Positions 43,124 to 51,897 of a DNA stretch of 64,000 nt are shown in pieces (positions within the stretch are counted from its first letter, which is position 1; each line of letters starts with the position of its first letter). Location: the NCBI RefSeq assembly GCF_003977755.1, contig NZ_RQWN01000001.1, forward strand, positions 1,673,969 through 1,737,968, in the 5' to 3' direction. Origin of the DNA: Haloterrigena salifodinae (lineage in GTDB: Archaea > Halobacteriota > Halobacteria > Halobacteriales > Natrialbaceae). Under the pieces are notes generated by a model. That model saw only the letters and a program-made list of their open reading frames with translations, made no database searches and was not told where the DNA came from. The position numbers and the translations under genes are program-made.

Positions 43124-43495
43124 TCACGGATTGAGCACGCCGCCGACGGCTCCCGCGAGCGCGCTCTCAATGGCCATCACCAGCGAAATCACGACGGCGA
43201 GCGCGAAGATGCCGAGGCCGGCGGCGCCGGAGATTGCACCCCCGATTGGGCCGAGCGCGAGCCCGGCGATGCCGACGGCGACGCCGATCAGGAGACCGCC
43301 GATGATTCCCCCGAGCGATCCCGCGAGCAGCCCGTGCCAGAGTCCGCTGCCGAGGCCGCCGCCGGCCATATAGCCGGCGACGAACCCGCCGATCAGCCCC
43401 GCAGCGAGTTGGCCGATGCCGGGGAGGACGAGGCCGACGATTCCGAGGACGGTCGCGAGCAGGAAGCCGATAAATACGGCGCGCCAGTTGGTCAT
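43124..43495 (-). CDS. Gly-rich membrane protein (DUF5518-like)
   Basis: From ATG 43495 the protein has 123 residues with four hydrophobic segments full of Gly and Ala (ATVLGIVGLVLPGIGQL, GLIGGFVAGYMAGGGLGSGL, GGIIGGLLIGVAVGIAGLA, LGIFALAVVISLVMAIESAL). It has the layout of the halobacterial DUF5518 family, known only as small membrane proteins. No enzymatic motif. Transcribed divergently from the NOG1-like gene with 159 bases between the starts. Confidence 0.75.
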   Translation of the reverse strand: MTNWRAVFIGFLLATVLGIVGLVLPGIGQLAAGLIGGFVAGYMAGGGLGSGLWHGLLAGSLGGIIGGLLIGVAVGIAGLALGPIGGAISGAAGLGIFALAVVISLVMAIESALAGAVGGVLNP

Positions 43496-43624
43496 ACCTA
43501 GAGGGAGGGACCGAGCGACGATAAGGAGACGGCGCGTATACTGCGACCGTTCATCAGTGGGCGGACTCGCAGGACGACTGCGGCGAATCAGCCGACCCGG
43601 ATCGCTCGAGGGATAACGAACGAC

Positions 43625-43633
43625 CTTTTAAGA
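43625..43633 (+). promoter_or_regulatory. TATA-like box for the NOG1-like gene
   Basis: CTTTTAAGA is centred about 26 bases before ATG 43655. A strong leaderless promoter. Confidence 0.6.
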
Positions 43634-43654
43634 GCGCGCGTCGTACGTATCGCT

Positions 43655-44644
43655 ATGATTTTCGAAGACCTTCCGACGACGCCCACGTCGGAAGAGCTGA
43701 TCGACAAGGCGTTTTCGCGGGCGGCGCGGGCCGGCAAGGCCAAACGCGGCCTCGAAGCCCAACAGTCGATGCTCCAGACGGCGGCCAACATCATCTCGGA
43801 CAACCTAGAGAACGTCGTGACGGCGTGGCCGGACTTCGAGTACGACGCGCACCCGTTCTACTACGAGCTCGCGGACGCGATCGTCGACGTCGACAAACTC
43901 CGCCAGAGCCTCTCCGAAGTGATGTGGGCCAGCCGGAAGGCCCGCGAGATCCACGAGGAGTACCAACCCCGCCTGCGCAAGACCGACGTGGACACCGCGC
44001 GCAAGCACCGCAAGCAGGCCTTCGCCCGGCTCGCGGACATCGTCGAACAGATCGACGACCACCTACTGTACATCAACGAATCGCGCAACGATCTGCGGGA
44101 CCTGCCCGAAATCAACCCCGACGAGCCGACGATCGTCGTCGCCGGCTACCCCAACGTTGGCAAGTCCTCGTTCGTCAACGACGTCACCAGTGCCCGCGGC
44201 GAGACCGCCTCCTACCCCTTCACCACGAAGGGGATCGGCCTCGGACACTTCGAGCACGAGCACCTCCGATACCAGCTCGTCGACACGCCGGGACTGCTCG
44301 ACCGCCCGCCGGCCGAGCGCAACGAGATCGAGACCCAGGCGGTCAGCGCCATCGAGCACCTCGCGGACTGCATGCTCGTGATGATCGATCCCAGCGGCGA
44401 GTGCGGCTACCCCCTCGAGTCCCAACTCGAGCTTCGGGACTCGATCGTCGACCAGTTCGAGTCCGTTCCGGTCCTCACCGTCGCGAACAAGATCGACCGC
44501 CGGGAGGTCTGGAACGAGGACCTGCTCGATAAACTGGACGCCGACTACACCATGAGTATCGAGACCGGAGAGGACGTCGAGACGGTGCTCGAGGCGGCCA
44601 TCGAAGCGGTCGACTACGAGCCCGAACTCCCCTTCGAGGAGTGA
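43655..44644 (+). CDS. NOG1-family GTP-binding protein
   Basis: A 329-residue GTPase. The N-terminal helical domain (1-150, IFEDLPTTPTSEELIDKAFSR, HPFYYELADAIVD) is the NOG1 signature. The G domain has G1 AGYPNVGKSSFVN near residue 168, G2 around YPFTTKGI, G3 VDTPGLLD, and G4 NKID. NOG1 proteins assist large-subunit ribosome assembly. The archaeal protein lacks the eukaryotic C-terminal extension, as expected. Confidence 0.93.
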   Translation: MIFEDLPTTPTSEELIDKAFSRAARAGKAKRGLEAQQSMLQTAANIISDNLENVVTAWPDFEYDAHPFYYELADAIVDVDKLRQSLSEVMWASRKAREIHEEYQPRLRKTDVDTARKHRKQAFARLADIVEQIDDHLLYINESRNDLRDLPEINPDEPTIVVAGYPNVGKSSFVNDVTSARGETASYPFTTKGIGLGHFEHEHLRYQLVDTPGLLDRPPAERNEIETQAVSAIEHLADCMLVMIDPSGECGYPLESQLELRDSIVDQFESVPVLTVANKIDRREVWNEDLLDKLDADYTMSIETGEDVETVLEAAIEAVDYEPELPFEE

Positions 44645-44663
44645 CCCGACGGCTACCGCATCG

Positions 44664-45002
44664 ATGAGAGGCCCCGGACTCCTCTGGATGCTCCAGACCG
44701 CCGCCGGTTTCTCGATGGCCGGCCCGATGTTCTTCCTGGGACTCGAGTCGGTCCGAACGGGGCGGTACGAGTGGGCCGCATTCTACCTGACGCTGGGTGC
44801 GCTGGTCTGCTACTTCCCGACGTACCTCGTGAACCGGATCGGCGGACCGCGAACCTGGATTCGACGCCGACTCGGGCGGCGCGGACGGAAAACGGAGACG
44901 AACGCGAAAACGGACGACGGCGACGACCGGTCGGACTCGAACGCGGACGACGCCGTGGACGGCTCGCGGTTGAGCCGTCTCGAGCGCCTCCGCGATCGGT
45001 GA
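44664..45002 (+). CDS. Small two-helix membrane protein, unknown function
   Basis: A 112-residue protein with two hydrophobic helices (MLQTAAGFSMAGPMFFLGL and WAAFYLTLGALVCYFPTYLV), a basic stretch (RTWIRRRLGRRGRK) on the cytoplasmic side and an acidic end. No recognised family. It begins 19 bases after the NOG1-like gene and may be co-transcribed. Confidence 0.65.
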   Translation: MRGPGLLWMLQTAAGFSMAGPMFFLGLESVRTGRYEWAAFYLTLGALVCYFPTYLVNRIGGPRTWIRRRLGRRGRKTETNAKTDDGDDRSDSNADDAVDGSRLSRLERLRDR

Positions 45003-45044
45003 ACGGCGTCTCCGATAGCATCCCGTCGCCGCGATTCGATTCGG

Positions 45045-45806
45045 CTACTCCTCGACGCGGATCAGGATCTCGTCGGCGTCCCACCCGACGTCGAGCGTGA
45101 CGGTGGTCTCACCCGTTTCGTGCAAGTAGAGCGTCGTCGAGTCGGTTCCAGCCGCGTCGGTCGTCCCGTTCTCGGGGTCGACCGTCGCGACGGTCTCGTT
45201 GGAACTCGCGTACGCGACCGACTCGTTCGGCTGGTCGAGCTCCGTCGCCATCTCGAGCGTCAGTTCGCCGCCGCTCTCGCTCAGGGAGACGGTACAGTTC
45301 TCCGCGGTACAATCGTTGGCGGTCCCGTTCTGTCCGTCCGGGCTGGTCCAGTAAGCGATTCGGTGCTCGAACTCGAGTCGGTCCTGGGCTCCGTCGGCGT
45401 CGACGACCGCGCGGTGGACTCCCGGCTCGAGCGACGCAGAGGCGGTTAGCTCGAGGACCGCCCCCTCGCGCCAGAGGGAATCTGCTCGCTCGAGAACGCG
45501 GGTCTCGACGGACCGCACGTACTCGCCGTCGATCAGGAGGTCGGCGGCGTCGGCCTCGATCGAGCCGCCGCCGACGTTCTTGGCGTATATCGTCACGTTG
45601 TCGGCGGTCTCGTTGTACGTCGTCCCGGCCTCGGGGTGGTTGATGAGCGAAATTTCGCCGTCGATCGTCGCGACGTCCCGTGCACCCTCGCCCTCGACGG
45701 ACTGGGCGTACAGCCCGGCCTCCGTGGCGATGCTGCCCGCGAACAGCGTCGCGGCGCTGATCGCGGCGGTGAACAACAGTAACTGGACGACGGAGGCTCG
45801 GACCAT
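45045..45806 (-). CDS. Archaellum-FlaG-like anchored secreted protein with C-terminal Ig-like domain
   Basis: From ATG 45806 the protein has 253 residues. The N-terminal hydrophobic helix (VVQLLLFTAAISAATLFAGS) has no cleavage site and works as an anchor. The next 90 residues (DGEISLINHPEAGTTYN, NVTIYAKNVGGGSIEA, LLIDGEYVRSVETRVLE) resemble ArlG/ArlF-type extracellular domains. Residues 150-253 are a second Ig-like domain with NxS/NxT sites (NGT, NCT, NES). No archaellum gene lies beside it, so an archaellum role is doubtful; it may be a general surface protein. Confidence 0.62.
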   Translation of the reverse strand: MVRASVVQLLLFTAAISAATLFAGSIATEAGLYAQSVEGEGARDVATIDGEISLINHPEAGTTYNETADNVTIYAKNVGGGSIEADAADLLIDGEYVRSVETRVLERADSLWREGAVLELTASASLEPGVHRAVVDADGAQDRLEFEHRIAYWTSPDGQNGTANDCTAENCTVSLSESGGELTLEMATELDQPNESVAYASSNETVATVDPENGTTDAAGTDSTTLYLHETGETTVTLDVGWDADEILIRVEE

Positions 45807-45927
45807 CGGCGGAGGGTTCGACGAAACGACGGGCCGGGAACGGGATAACCCTACCGGCCGTCGGCGTCCGGGTCGCCGGCGACCGGAGTCGAAGCGAGCG
45901 CGAGAGCGAACCGAGCGGGCGGACGGC

Positions 45928-47220
45928 TCAGCGTTCGACGAGCCCGACGTACCTGACCTGGACGTCGACCTCCTCGTCCGTGTGTTGGTTGATTCGCTCA
46001 TGTAACCGATCGGCCAACTCGGGCGGCGCTTCGCCTGGCGGGCCGCCGACGGTGACGACGACGCGTTGCGGCCCGATGAAGGGATAACTCTCGTCCATGA
46101 CCACGTTGAACTCGAGGACCTGGTACTCAGCGAACTCCTCCTGGGAGAGAACGGTTTCGGCCTCGTCGTGGGCGTTTTCCTCGAACGTCGAGACGGTGTA
46201 CGACGAGTAGGTGATGGCCCCAAGGAAGACGGCGAAGACGAGGACGATCACGGCCAGTCCGGCCACCCGCCGCCGAACCCGCTGTTCCGTCTCGCCGAGC
46301 GAGAACAGGTTCTCCGGACGGTAGCCGGCCCACCACAGCGTCAGCAGCCCGGCGAGATTCACCGAGAGCACGTTGACCAGCACGAGCACGGTCGCGCCGA
46401 TGGCGGCGGAGGGTTCGCCCCACGCGATCGCGATGCCGGCTGCCGCGGCCGGCGGGATCAACGCCGCCGCGATCATGACGCCGACCAGGGCGACGGCGGT
46501 CCCCGTCGCGATGCTGATGATCCCCGCGATGCCGGCGCCCAGCGCGATCACCAGCGAGAGCAGGTCCGGCGCGAGCCGCTCGGAAATCTCGCCGACGGTA
46601 CTGATGTTGAGCGTCGGCGGCACGATGTTGGTCACCCTGACCAGCAGCGCGAAGATCGCTGCCGCGCCGATCGCGAGGAGGATGCCGATGATCTGGTAGC
46701 GGAAGCTCTCCCTGAACAGTTCCTCGTCGTCGATCACCGAGCCGACGCTCAGCCCGAGCGCCGGCCCGATCAGCGGCGCGATTACCATTGACCCGACGAC
46801 GACGGCCGGCGAGTCGAGGAAGAGCCCCGCGGTCGCGACGACGGCGCTGATAACCGTCATGATCACGTAGACCGAAAACGTCGGCGTCAGCGAATCGGCC
46901 TCCGACTGTAGCTCCTGCCTCGAGATGCGGTCGGTCTCGACGTCGCCGTTCTCGTACTCCTCGCGGAGGGCCTCGAAGCGCCGCGAGACGACCGTCTCCG
47001 CGTCGACGACGACCGTATAGGCATCCTCATCGACGCCCACGTCCTGGAGCTCGTCGAGCACCGGTTCGACGGCCGGATCCGGCAGCGGAAAATAGACGAC
47101 CGCAGTGTACCCCCGATTGCTCTCCTCGTCGGTCAGGACGTAGTCGATCCCCCGGTCGTCGAGCTCCTCGAGGATCGTCTCCCGCTTCCCCGTCGGTACC
47201 GTCAACTGAACGAGCCGCAC
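45928..47220 (-). CDS. DUF389 (TIGR00341-type) membrane protein
   Basis: A 430-residue protein. The N-terminal 100 residues (MRLVQLTVPTGKRETILEEL) are a soluble ferredoxin-like domain. The DUF389 core follows: VIMTVISAVVATAGLFLDSPAVVVGSMVIAPLIGPALGLS and SVIDDEELFRESF, with about ten membrane helices (residues 125-350). A second soluble domain ends the protein (VVVTVGGPPGEAPP). The family is widespread in haloarchaea and has no established transport substrate. Confidence 0.87.
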   Translation of the reverse strand: MRLVQLTVPTGKRETILEELDDRGIDYVLTDEESNRGYTAVVYFPLPDPAVEPVLDELQDVGVDEDAYTVVVDAETVVSRRFEALREEYENGDVETDRISRQELQSEADSLTPTFSVYVIMTVISAVVATAGLFLDSPAVVVGSMVIAPLIGPALGLSVGSVIDDEELFRESFRYQIIGILLAIGAAAIFALLVRVTNIVPPTLNISTVGEISERLAPDLLSLVIALGAGIAGIISIATGTAVALVGVMIAAALIPPAAAAGIAIAWGEPSAAIGATVLVLVNVLSVNLAGLLTLWWAGYRPENLFSLGETEQRVRRRVAGLAVIVLVFAVFLGAITYSSYTVSTFEENAHDEAETVLSQEEFAEYQVLEFNVVMDESYPFIGPQRVVVTVGGPPGEAPPELADRLHERINQHTDEEVDVQVRYVGLVER

Positions 47221-47364
47221 GTAGGTGGGTGAGTACCCCCGGGCTCATAACTTGGGGCGCTTTCGCCGCGCAGGCATCGGATTTCACGACGATGGATCGA
47301 TCGCGATCCGGCGCCGACCGACTGAACCGATAGCTACTTCCGCCGATCAATTCAACCCACAGAC

Positions 47365-47838
47365 ATGATTCGGCGCTTCGCTCCGTGGTTTGGCATTGTG
47401 CTGCTGGTCGCGGTCGGCGGATATCTGGCCGCGTTCGGACGCGACGCGGTCGCGGACCCGATGACGACCATGCTGCTGGCCGGATTCGTCGTCGCCGCAG
47501 TCCTGTCGATCGTCGGCGGCGTCCGCGAGGCGGTCGCGCTCGGTCCGGTAACACTCCCGTGGAACGTCCTCGTCGGCAGCGCGGGCGTCCTCGTAGCGCT
47601 CGTCGTCGCCGTCTCGACCGTTCAAAGCCTTTGGGACGGCGGCGCGACCACAACCCAATTCGCGGACGCAGCGCTGCTCGTCGGCTGTAGTTCGATCGCG
47701 TGGTTCGGCGTCCAGACCGTCCGCGACAGCCGTCACGTCGACCTCGAGGCGTCGCCATCGCGGACCCGACTCGTCGCGATCGCTGCGCTCGCGGTCGCGT
47801 CGATGGTCGGCGGCGGCCTCGTCGTGACGGTCGTCTAA
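47365..47838 (+). CDS. Five-helix membrane protein, unknown function
   Basis: From ATG 47365 the protein has 157 residues and about five hydrophobic segments (WFGIVLLVAVGGYLAAF, TMLLAGFVVAAVLSIVGGV, NVLVGSAGVLVALVVAVS, AALLVGCSSIAWFGV, LVAIAALAVASMVGGGLVVTVV). No recognised motif. It stands 51 bases upstream of engB but engB has its own TATA box. Confidence 0.66.
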   Translation: MIRRFAPWFGIVLLVAVGGYLAAFGRDAVADPMTTMLLAGFVVAAVLSIVGGVREAVALGPVTLPWNVLVGSAGVLVALVVAVSTVQSLWDGGATTTQFADAALLVGCSSIAWFGVQTVRDSRHVDLEASPSRTRLVAIAALAVASMVGGGLVVTVV

Positions 47839-47857
47839 CTCGCAGCGCCGATCACGA

Positions 47858-47867
47858 CGTATAAACC
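47858..47867 (+). promoter_or_regulatory. TATA-like box for engB
   Basis: CGTATAAACC is centred about 28 bases before ATG 47890. Confidence 0.6.
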
Positions 47868-47889
47868 TGCGACGCTCCTACGATGGTCC

Positions 47890-48507
47890 ATGTTCGATAC
47901 GCGTCCCGACCGCGAGGCCGAAGTCGTCCTCGTCGGTCGCTCGAATGTGGGCAAGTCCACGCTCATGCGCGAGATTACGGGGCACAAGTTCGACACCGGC
48001 GGCAAACCCGGCGTCACGCGCCAACCAAACCACTACGACTGGGCGGCCGAGGACTTCGTCGTCACCGATCTCCCCGGCTTCGGCTTCATGAGCGGGGTCG
48101 ACGAGGAGTATCGCGAAGAGATCAAGACCAATATCGTTCAGTACGTCGAGGAGTACGCCGACAACATCCTCGCCGGCATTCTGGTCGTCGACGGCAAGAG
48201 CGCCGTCGATATCATCGACCGCCACTCCGGCCCCGACGAGATCCCCTACGACGTCGAGATGTTCCACTTCCTTCGAGATGTCGACATCCCGACCGTCGTC
48301 GCCGTCAACAAGATGGACAAGGTCGACGACAAAGACGAGCGCCTGAACGACCTCTGTGACCGGCTCGGGCTCTACCCGCCGTGGAAACAGTGGCAAGAGA
48401 CCATCGCGCCGATCACCGCCAAGAACGGGCAGATCAACTCCCTCAACGAGGCCGTCCGTGAGCATCTGCACGAGCAGAACCGGGACGACCTCTTCAAGTT
48501 CTTCTGA
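47890..48507 (+). CDS. engB: GTP-binding protein EngB
   Basis: A 205-residue TrmE-Era-EngA-EngB-Septin GTPase. G1 is [17 protein letters not shown]2 lies around [13 protein letters not shown]3 is DLPGFGFM, and G4 is NKMDKVDD. It is the single-domain form of EngB (YsxC/YihA), here with the archaeal acid-rich composition. EngB proteins help assemble the large ribosomal subunit in bacteria; the archaeal role is assumed similar. Confidence 0.93.
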   Translation: MFDTRPDREAEVVLVGRSNVGKSTLMREITGHKFDTGGKPGVTRQPNHYDWAAEDFVVTDLPGFGFMSGVDEEYREEIKTNIVQYVEEYADNILAGILVVDGKSAVDIIDRHSGPDEIPYDVEMFHFLRDVDIPTVVAVNKMDKVDDKDERLNDLCDRLGLYPPWKQWQETIAPITAKNGQINSLNEAVREHLHEQNRDDLFKFF

Positions 48508-48752
48508 ACCGACCTTTTACGCTGCGCTCACGTTCGTTCGCTCGGTAAACGGTCGATCAAAAGCGCTCCTCCCTCCGTTCCGAGCGCGCCGCGCTCTCCA
48601 CGTCGGTCGTCGGCCCGCTCGCTCGGCCTTCGGCTTCGCTCGCGGTAGGTATCGTGGACAGCCTGCTCTCCCCCGGGTGCACGACTCTCGTACTTCTCGA
48701 GTCGCGCCTGGCCAGAGAAGTCTCTGTTAGCCAGCCGGTCTGAGTAGTCGAT
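48508..48752. other. Low-complexity intergenic spacer
   Basis: A 245-base spacer between convergent genes. It carries GCTCACGTTCGTTCGCTCGG and related C/G/T-rich runs, a spacer style that recurs after genes at about 27178 and 61500. No gene is recognised. Confidence 0.4.
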
Positions 48753-49268
48753 TCACTCGGGTACCAACTGCCTTCTCATCTCCAGACACGCCAGCGCCAC
48801 GCCGTCTTCCATCTCGAGGCGAACCGTCTCGACGCCCGCGTAACCCTGTCGCTCGTAGAACCCGACGGCGTTTCTCGAGGCAGTCAGCACGAGCGCCTCG
48901 AGACCCGCGTCGCGGGCAGCCGACTCGAGCGTCTCGAGGATCGCCCGACCGATGCCTTGGCGCGCGTAATCGGGGTGGACGTAGACGGCCCCGATTTCGC
49001 CGGTCGACGGGTCGTCACGGCCAGCGGGCTCGCAGTCGAGCAGGCCGAAGCCGACGACGCCGTCGGCCTCGTGGTCGGCGACGACGACGCGGAAGCCGTC
49101 CTGCTCGAGCGGGTACCGCTCGGGATGAACGTTCGAGAGCCATGCCTGGACCTGTTCGTCGTCGTATCCGTCGCTGCCGAGGACGCAAATCGACGCCTCG
49201 TGGACGGCGGCGATCGACGCGGCGTCTGCGGACGTCGCCTCGCGGAGCGAGAGCCGGGGGAAAGTCAT
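48753..49268 (-). CDS. GNAT-family N-acetyltransferase
   Basis: I choose ATG 49268 (171 residues); the frame to 49466 is unlikely to be translated. The GNAT core includes LREATSADAASIAAVHE, the central strand GAVYVHPDYARQGIGRAILETL with the acetyl-CoA pyrophosphate loop (ARQGIGRA), and a late ASRNAVGFYERQGYAG (motif B). It transfers an acetyl group from acetyl-CoA to an unidentified amine. Confidence 0.87.
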   Translation of the reverse strand: MTFPRLSLREATSADAASIAAVHEASICVLGSDGYDDEQVQAWLSNVHPERYPLEQDGFRVVVADHEADGVVGFGLLDCEPAGRDDPSTGEIGAVYVHPDYARQGIGRAILETLESAARDAGLEALVLTASRNAVGFYERQGYAGVETVRLEMEDGVALACLEMRRQLVPE

Positions 49269-49471
49269 CGTCGGACGTAGAACGCGGTCGACGAACAAAT
49301 CGGGGTCGGGTCGAACCCCGAATTCGTCCGTTGTACTGTACTTAACCGGATAGTAATAATGGCCCGACATCTCGAAGACGAAATCATGGACAGTAGCATA
49401 CGGACTGATCGATCTACTCCACTGCATCGGCGGAACGAACGCACTACGGGCGACGATCGAGGTCACCGACG

Positions 49472-50635
49472 ATGACCGGTTTCGGACGACGCGACGTCTG
49501 CCGGGTCGGCGCGGCGGGCGCGTTGGCGGTAGCCGGACTCGGGACCACCGGGACCGGAGCGGTCGTCGGTTCCGCCGAACAGAACACGAACGGTCGCGTC
49601 GTGTTCGTCTACGACGATAGCTGGCGCGAGGACTGGACCGACACGTTCCCCGTCCATCAGGACGAGGGCGTTCCCGCCTGTAGTGCGGCCGTCGTCGACC
49701 ACGTCGACACCTCCTGGGGGCTGCTCCCGGAACACCTACGGGAGATGGAGGACGCGGGCTGGGAGATCATGGCCCACACGACGAGTCACGTCGCGGTCGG
49801 CAACCTCTATCTAACCGCGCCGGCCGCGGCCGGCGACGAACGGCTATATCTCGACGGGAGCTTCCTCGCCGAATACGAGGGCGAGGAGATCGTGATCAGC
49901 GATGGCGATCGAACCGTCGAGAACGCCGTCGCCGGCGGCGACCGGGACGACACCGGAATCTACCTCGACCTCGCGGAGCCGATCGGCGAGTCGTTCGACG
50001 CGGAGACCGCGTACGTCCGCTTCACCGAGGACCGGATCCGAGACGAGGTCGTCAGCTCGAAGGAGGCGCTCGAGGAGCTGGGCGTCGAGGTCGACGGGTT
50101 CGTCTCGCCGTACGGTCGCAGCGACGGGCTGGTCGAGGACCTCGTTCGGGACCACTACGCCGCGTTCGCGAACCGCGGCGGCAACGGAGTGAACGCGCTC
50201 GAGGGACTCGACCCGCACGCGCTCGGTCGCTCGAGCATCGACGGACACGCGGTGACCGAAGCCGAGATCGAGGCCTTCTTCGACGACGTCGCCGCGAACG
50301 ACGCCCTCGGCATCGCGGTCGGTCACAGCCAGTTCGATGAGACGACCCCCGAACGGATCCGGTTCGCAATTCGGGCGGCGAAAGAGCGCGACCTCGAGAT
50401 CGTGACGCTACGAACGGCGCTGGCCGATCTCGGGTTCCGAGCGGGGAACGGCGGCGGAACCGATGGAACCGGTGAGGAATCCAACGAGAGCAACGGGACT
50501 GATGGGACCGGTGAAGAATCCGACGAGAGCGACGACGATTCGCTGCCGGGATTCGGGATCGCCGGCACGCTCGCCGGCCTCGGTACCGCGGGGTATCTCC
50601 TCTCGAATCGTCGACGCGACGACGAGCGGTCCTGA
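49472..50635 (+). CDS. Secreted polysaccharide deacetylase-like protein with PGF-CTERM anchor
   Basis: A 387-residue secreted protein. GRRDVCRVGAAGALAVAGLG is a Tat-type signal with twin Arg. The deacetylase domain begins VVFVYDDSWRED (DD near residue 50), carries IMAHTTSHVAVGNL (HxxxH-like), and ends near GIAVGHSQFDETTPERIRF. A repeated linker GTDGTGEESNESNGTDGTGE follows, then DDDSLPGFGIAGTLAGLGTAGYLL and RRR, a PGF-CTERM sorting signal for archaeosortase ArtA. It should deacetylate a surface glycan. A small upstream ORF (49359-49475) overlaps the start. Confidence 0.87.
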   Translation: MTGFGRRDVCRVGAAGALAVAGLGTTGTGAVVGSAEQNTNGRVVFVYDDSWREDWTDTFPVHQDEGVPACSAAVVDHVDTSWGLLPEHLREMEDAGWEIMAHTTSHVAVGNLYLTAPAAAGDERLYLDGSFLAEYEGEEIVISDGDRTVENAVAGGDRDDTGIYLDLAEPIGESFDAETAYVRFTEDRIRDEVVSSKEALEELGVEVDGFVSPYGRSDGLVEDLVRDHYAAFANRGGNGVNALEGLDPHALGRSSIDGHAVTEAEIEAFFDDVAANDALGIAVGHSQFDETTPERIRFAIRAAKERDLEIVTLRTALADLGFRAGNGGGTDGTGEESNESNGTDGTGEESDESDDDSLPGFGIAGTLAGLGTAGYLLSNRRRDDERS

Positions 50636-50740
50636 CGAGGCCGGGTACGGTCGCGACAGTCGGTCTCGTGGGCGCCGCCGTCTCCCGTCGGTCCACCGAG
50701 CACCGGGTCGGACGACGATCGGCCGTCACCCGAGCGCTGA

Positions 50741-51670
50741 TCAGACGACGCGGTTGTAGAATTCTTCGCCGGACTCGAGCCGCGAGACGTTCTCGCGGAC
50801 GATGTCACCGATCGCCCGGAAGTAGTCTTCGGTGAAGGCGGCGCAGTGGGGCGTGACGATCACCTCGTCCAGGTCCCACAGCGGCGACTCCTCGGGGAGC
50901 GGTTCGGTCTCGAAGACGTCCAGCGCCGCACCCTCGATGGTCCCCGATTCCAGGGCGTCGATCAGCGCCGCCTCGTCGACGACCGGGCCGCGGCCGACGT
51001 TGACGAAGTAGGCGTCCCCGCGCATGGCCTCGAAGACGTCGGCGTCGACGAGGTGGCGAGTCTCGTCGGTCAGCGGCAGCGTCACGATCACGAAGTCGGC
51101 GTCGGCGACGGCCTCGAGCAGGTCCTCGGTCGCGTAGACCTCCTCGAAGCCAGGGACGGGCGCCGCGGAGCGACGAACGCCGGTGACGCGGACGCCGAGC
51201 GAGCCGAGCACCTCGGCGACGCCGCTCCCGAGGGTGCCGGTACCGAGCACGCAGGCCGTGGTCCCGGACAGCGTGAAGCCCTCGTCCCACTCGGGCTGGT
51301 CCCAGCGCCGTTCCTGTTGGTTTGCGACGTGGTCGTGGAGCCGGCGGGCGAACGAGAGCAGGTAGCCCGCGACCGTCTCGCCGACCCACCGGTCGTGGAT
51401 GCCCGTGCTGTTGGTGAGGACGACATCGTCGGCTTCGAACTCGTCGAACGGGAACCGGTCGACGCCCGCCTGAATGGAGTGTACCCAGTCGACCTCGAGG
51501 AACGCCTCGCGGTACTCCAAGGTGACGACGGCGTCGCAGGCCGCAATCTCGTTGTCGCCGATCACGCCGACCTCGAGCGGGAGATCGGCCAGGAAACCCG
51601 CGAGTTCCGACGGCGGAAACACCGCCTCGACCGAGTCGTGAACGCCGAGTCGTTCGAGTTCGAACTGCAT
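50741..51670 (-). CDS. D-2-hydroxyacid dehydrogenase
   Basis: I choose ATG 51670 (309 residues). The catalytic-domain start MQFELERLGVHD is followed by the Rossmann domain with CVLGTGTLGSGVAEVLGSLGV (GxGxxG). The conserved catalytic Arg is in FVNVGRGPVVDEAALI, the Glu in VFETEPLP, and the His in TPHCAAF. It belongs to the group using D-isomers of 2-hydroxy acids with NAD(H); the substrate is unknown. Confidence 0.9.
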   Translation of the reverse strand: MQFELERLGVHDSVEAVFPPSELAGFLADLPLEVGVIGDNEIAACDAVVTLEYREAFLEVDWVHSIQAGVDRFPFDEFEADDVVLTNSTGIHDRWVGETVAGYLLSFARRLHDHVANQQERRWDQPEWDEGFTLSGTTACVLGTGTLGSGVAEVLGSLGVRVTGVRRSAAPVPGFEEVYATEDLLEAVADADFVIVTLPLTDETRHLVDADVFEAMRGDAYFVNVGRGPVVDEAALIDALESGTIEGAALDVFETEPLPEESPLWDLDEVIVTPHCAAFTEDYFRAIGDIVRENVSRLESGEEFYNRVV

Positions 51671-51897
51671 AGTGGGCGATACGCTCGAGTCCGGGTTCAA
51701 GGTTTGGGCGAACGACAAGATGCGCCAACGGTGTGCGGAGATCGACTACGGCGAGATTCGAGCGGTCGCTCTCGAAGCGAATCGACACCTATCGCGACAC
51801 TGCACGCTCGTCGTCGAAACGAAGTGGCGGCTCGGGGAAAATCCTCGTCACAAGGGGCTCAGAGGGGGTAACACTTCGTCATGGCCGCCGATAGTCG

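Noticed and set aside
45807-46223. Upstream extension of the FlaG-like gene frame
   Set aside because: The added codons are Ser/Arg-rich and antisense to the end of the DUF389 gene; the hydrophobic anchor starts right at ATG 45806.
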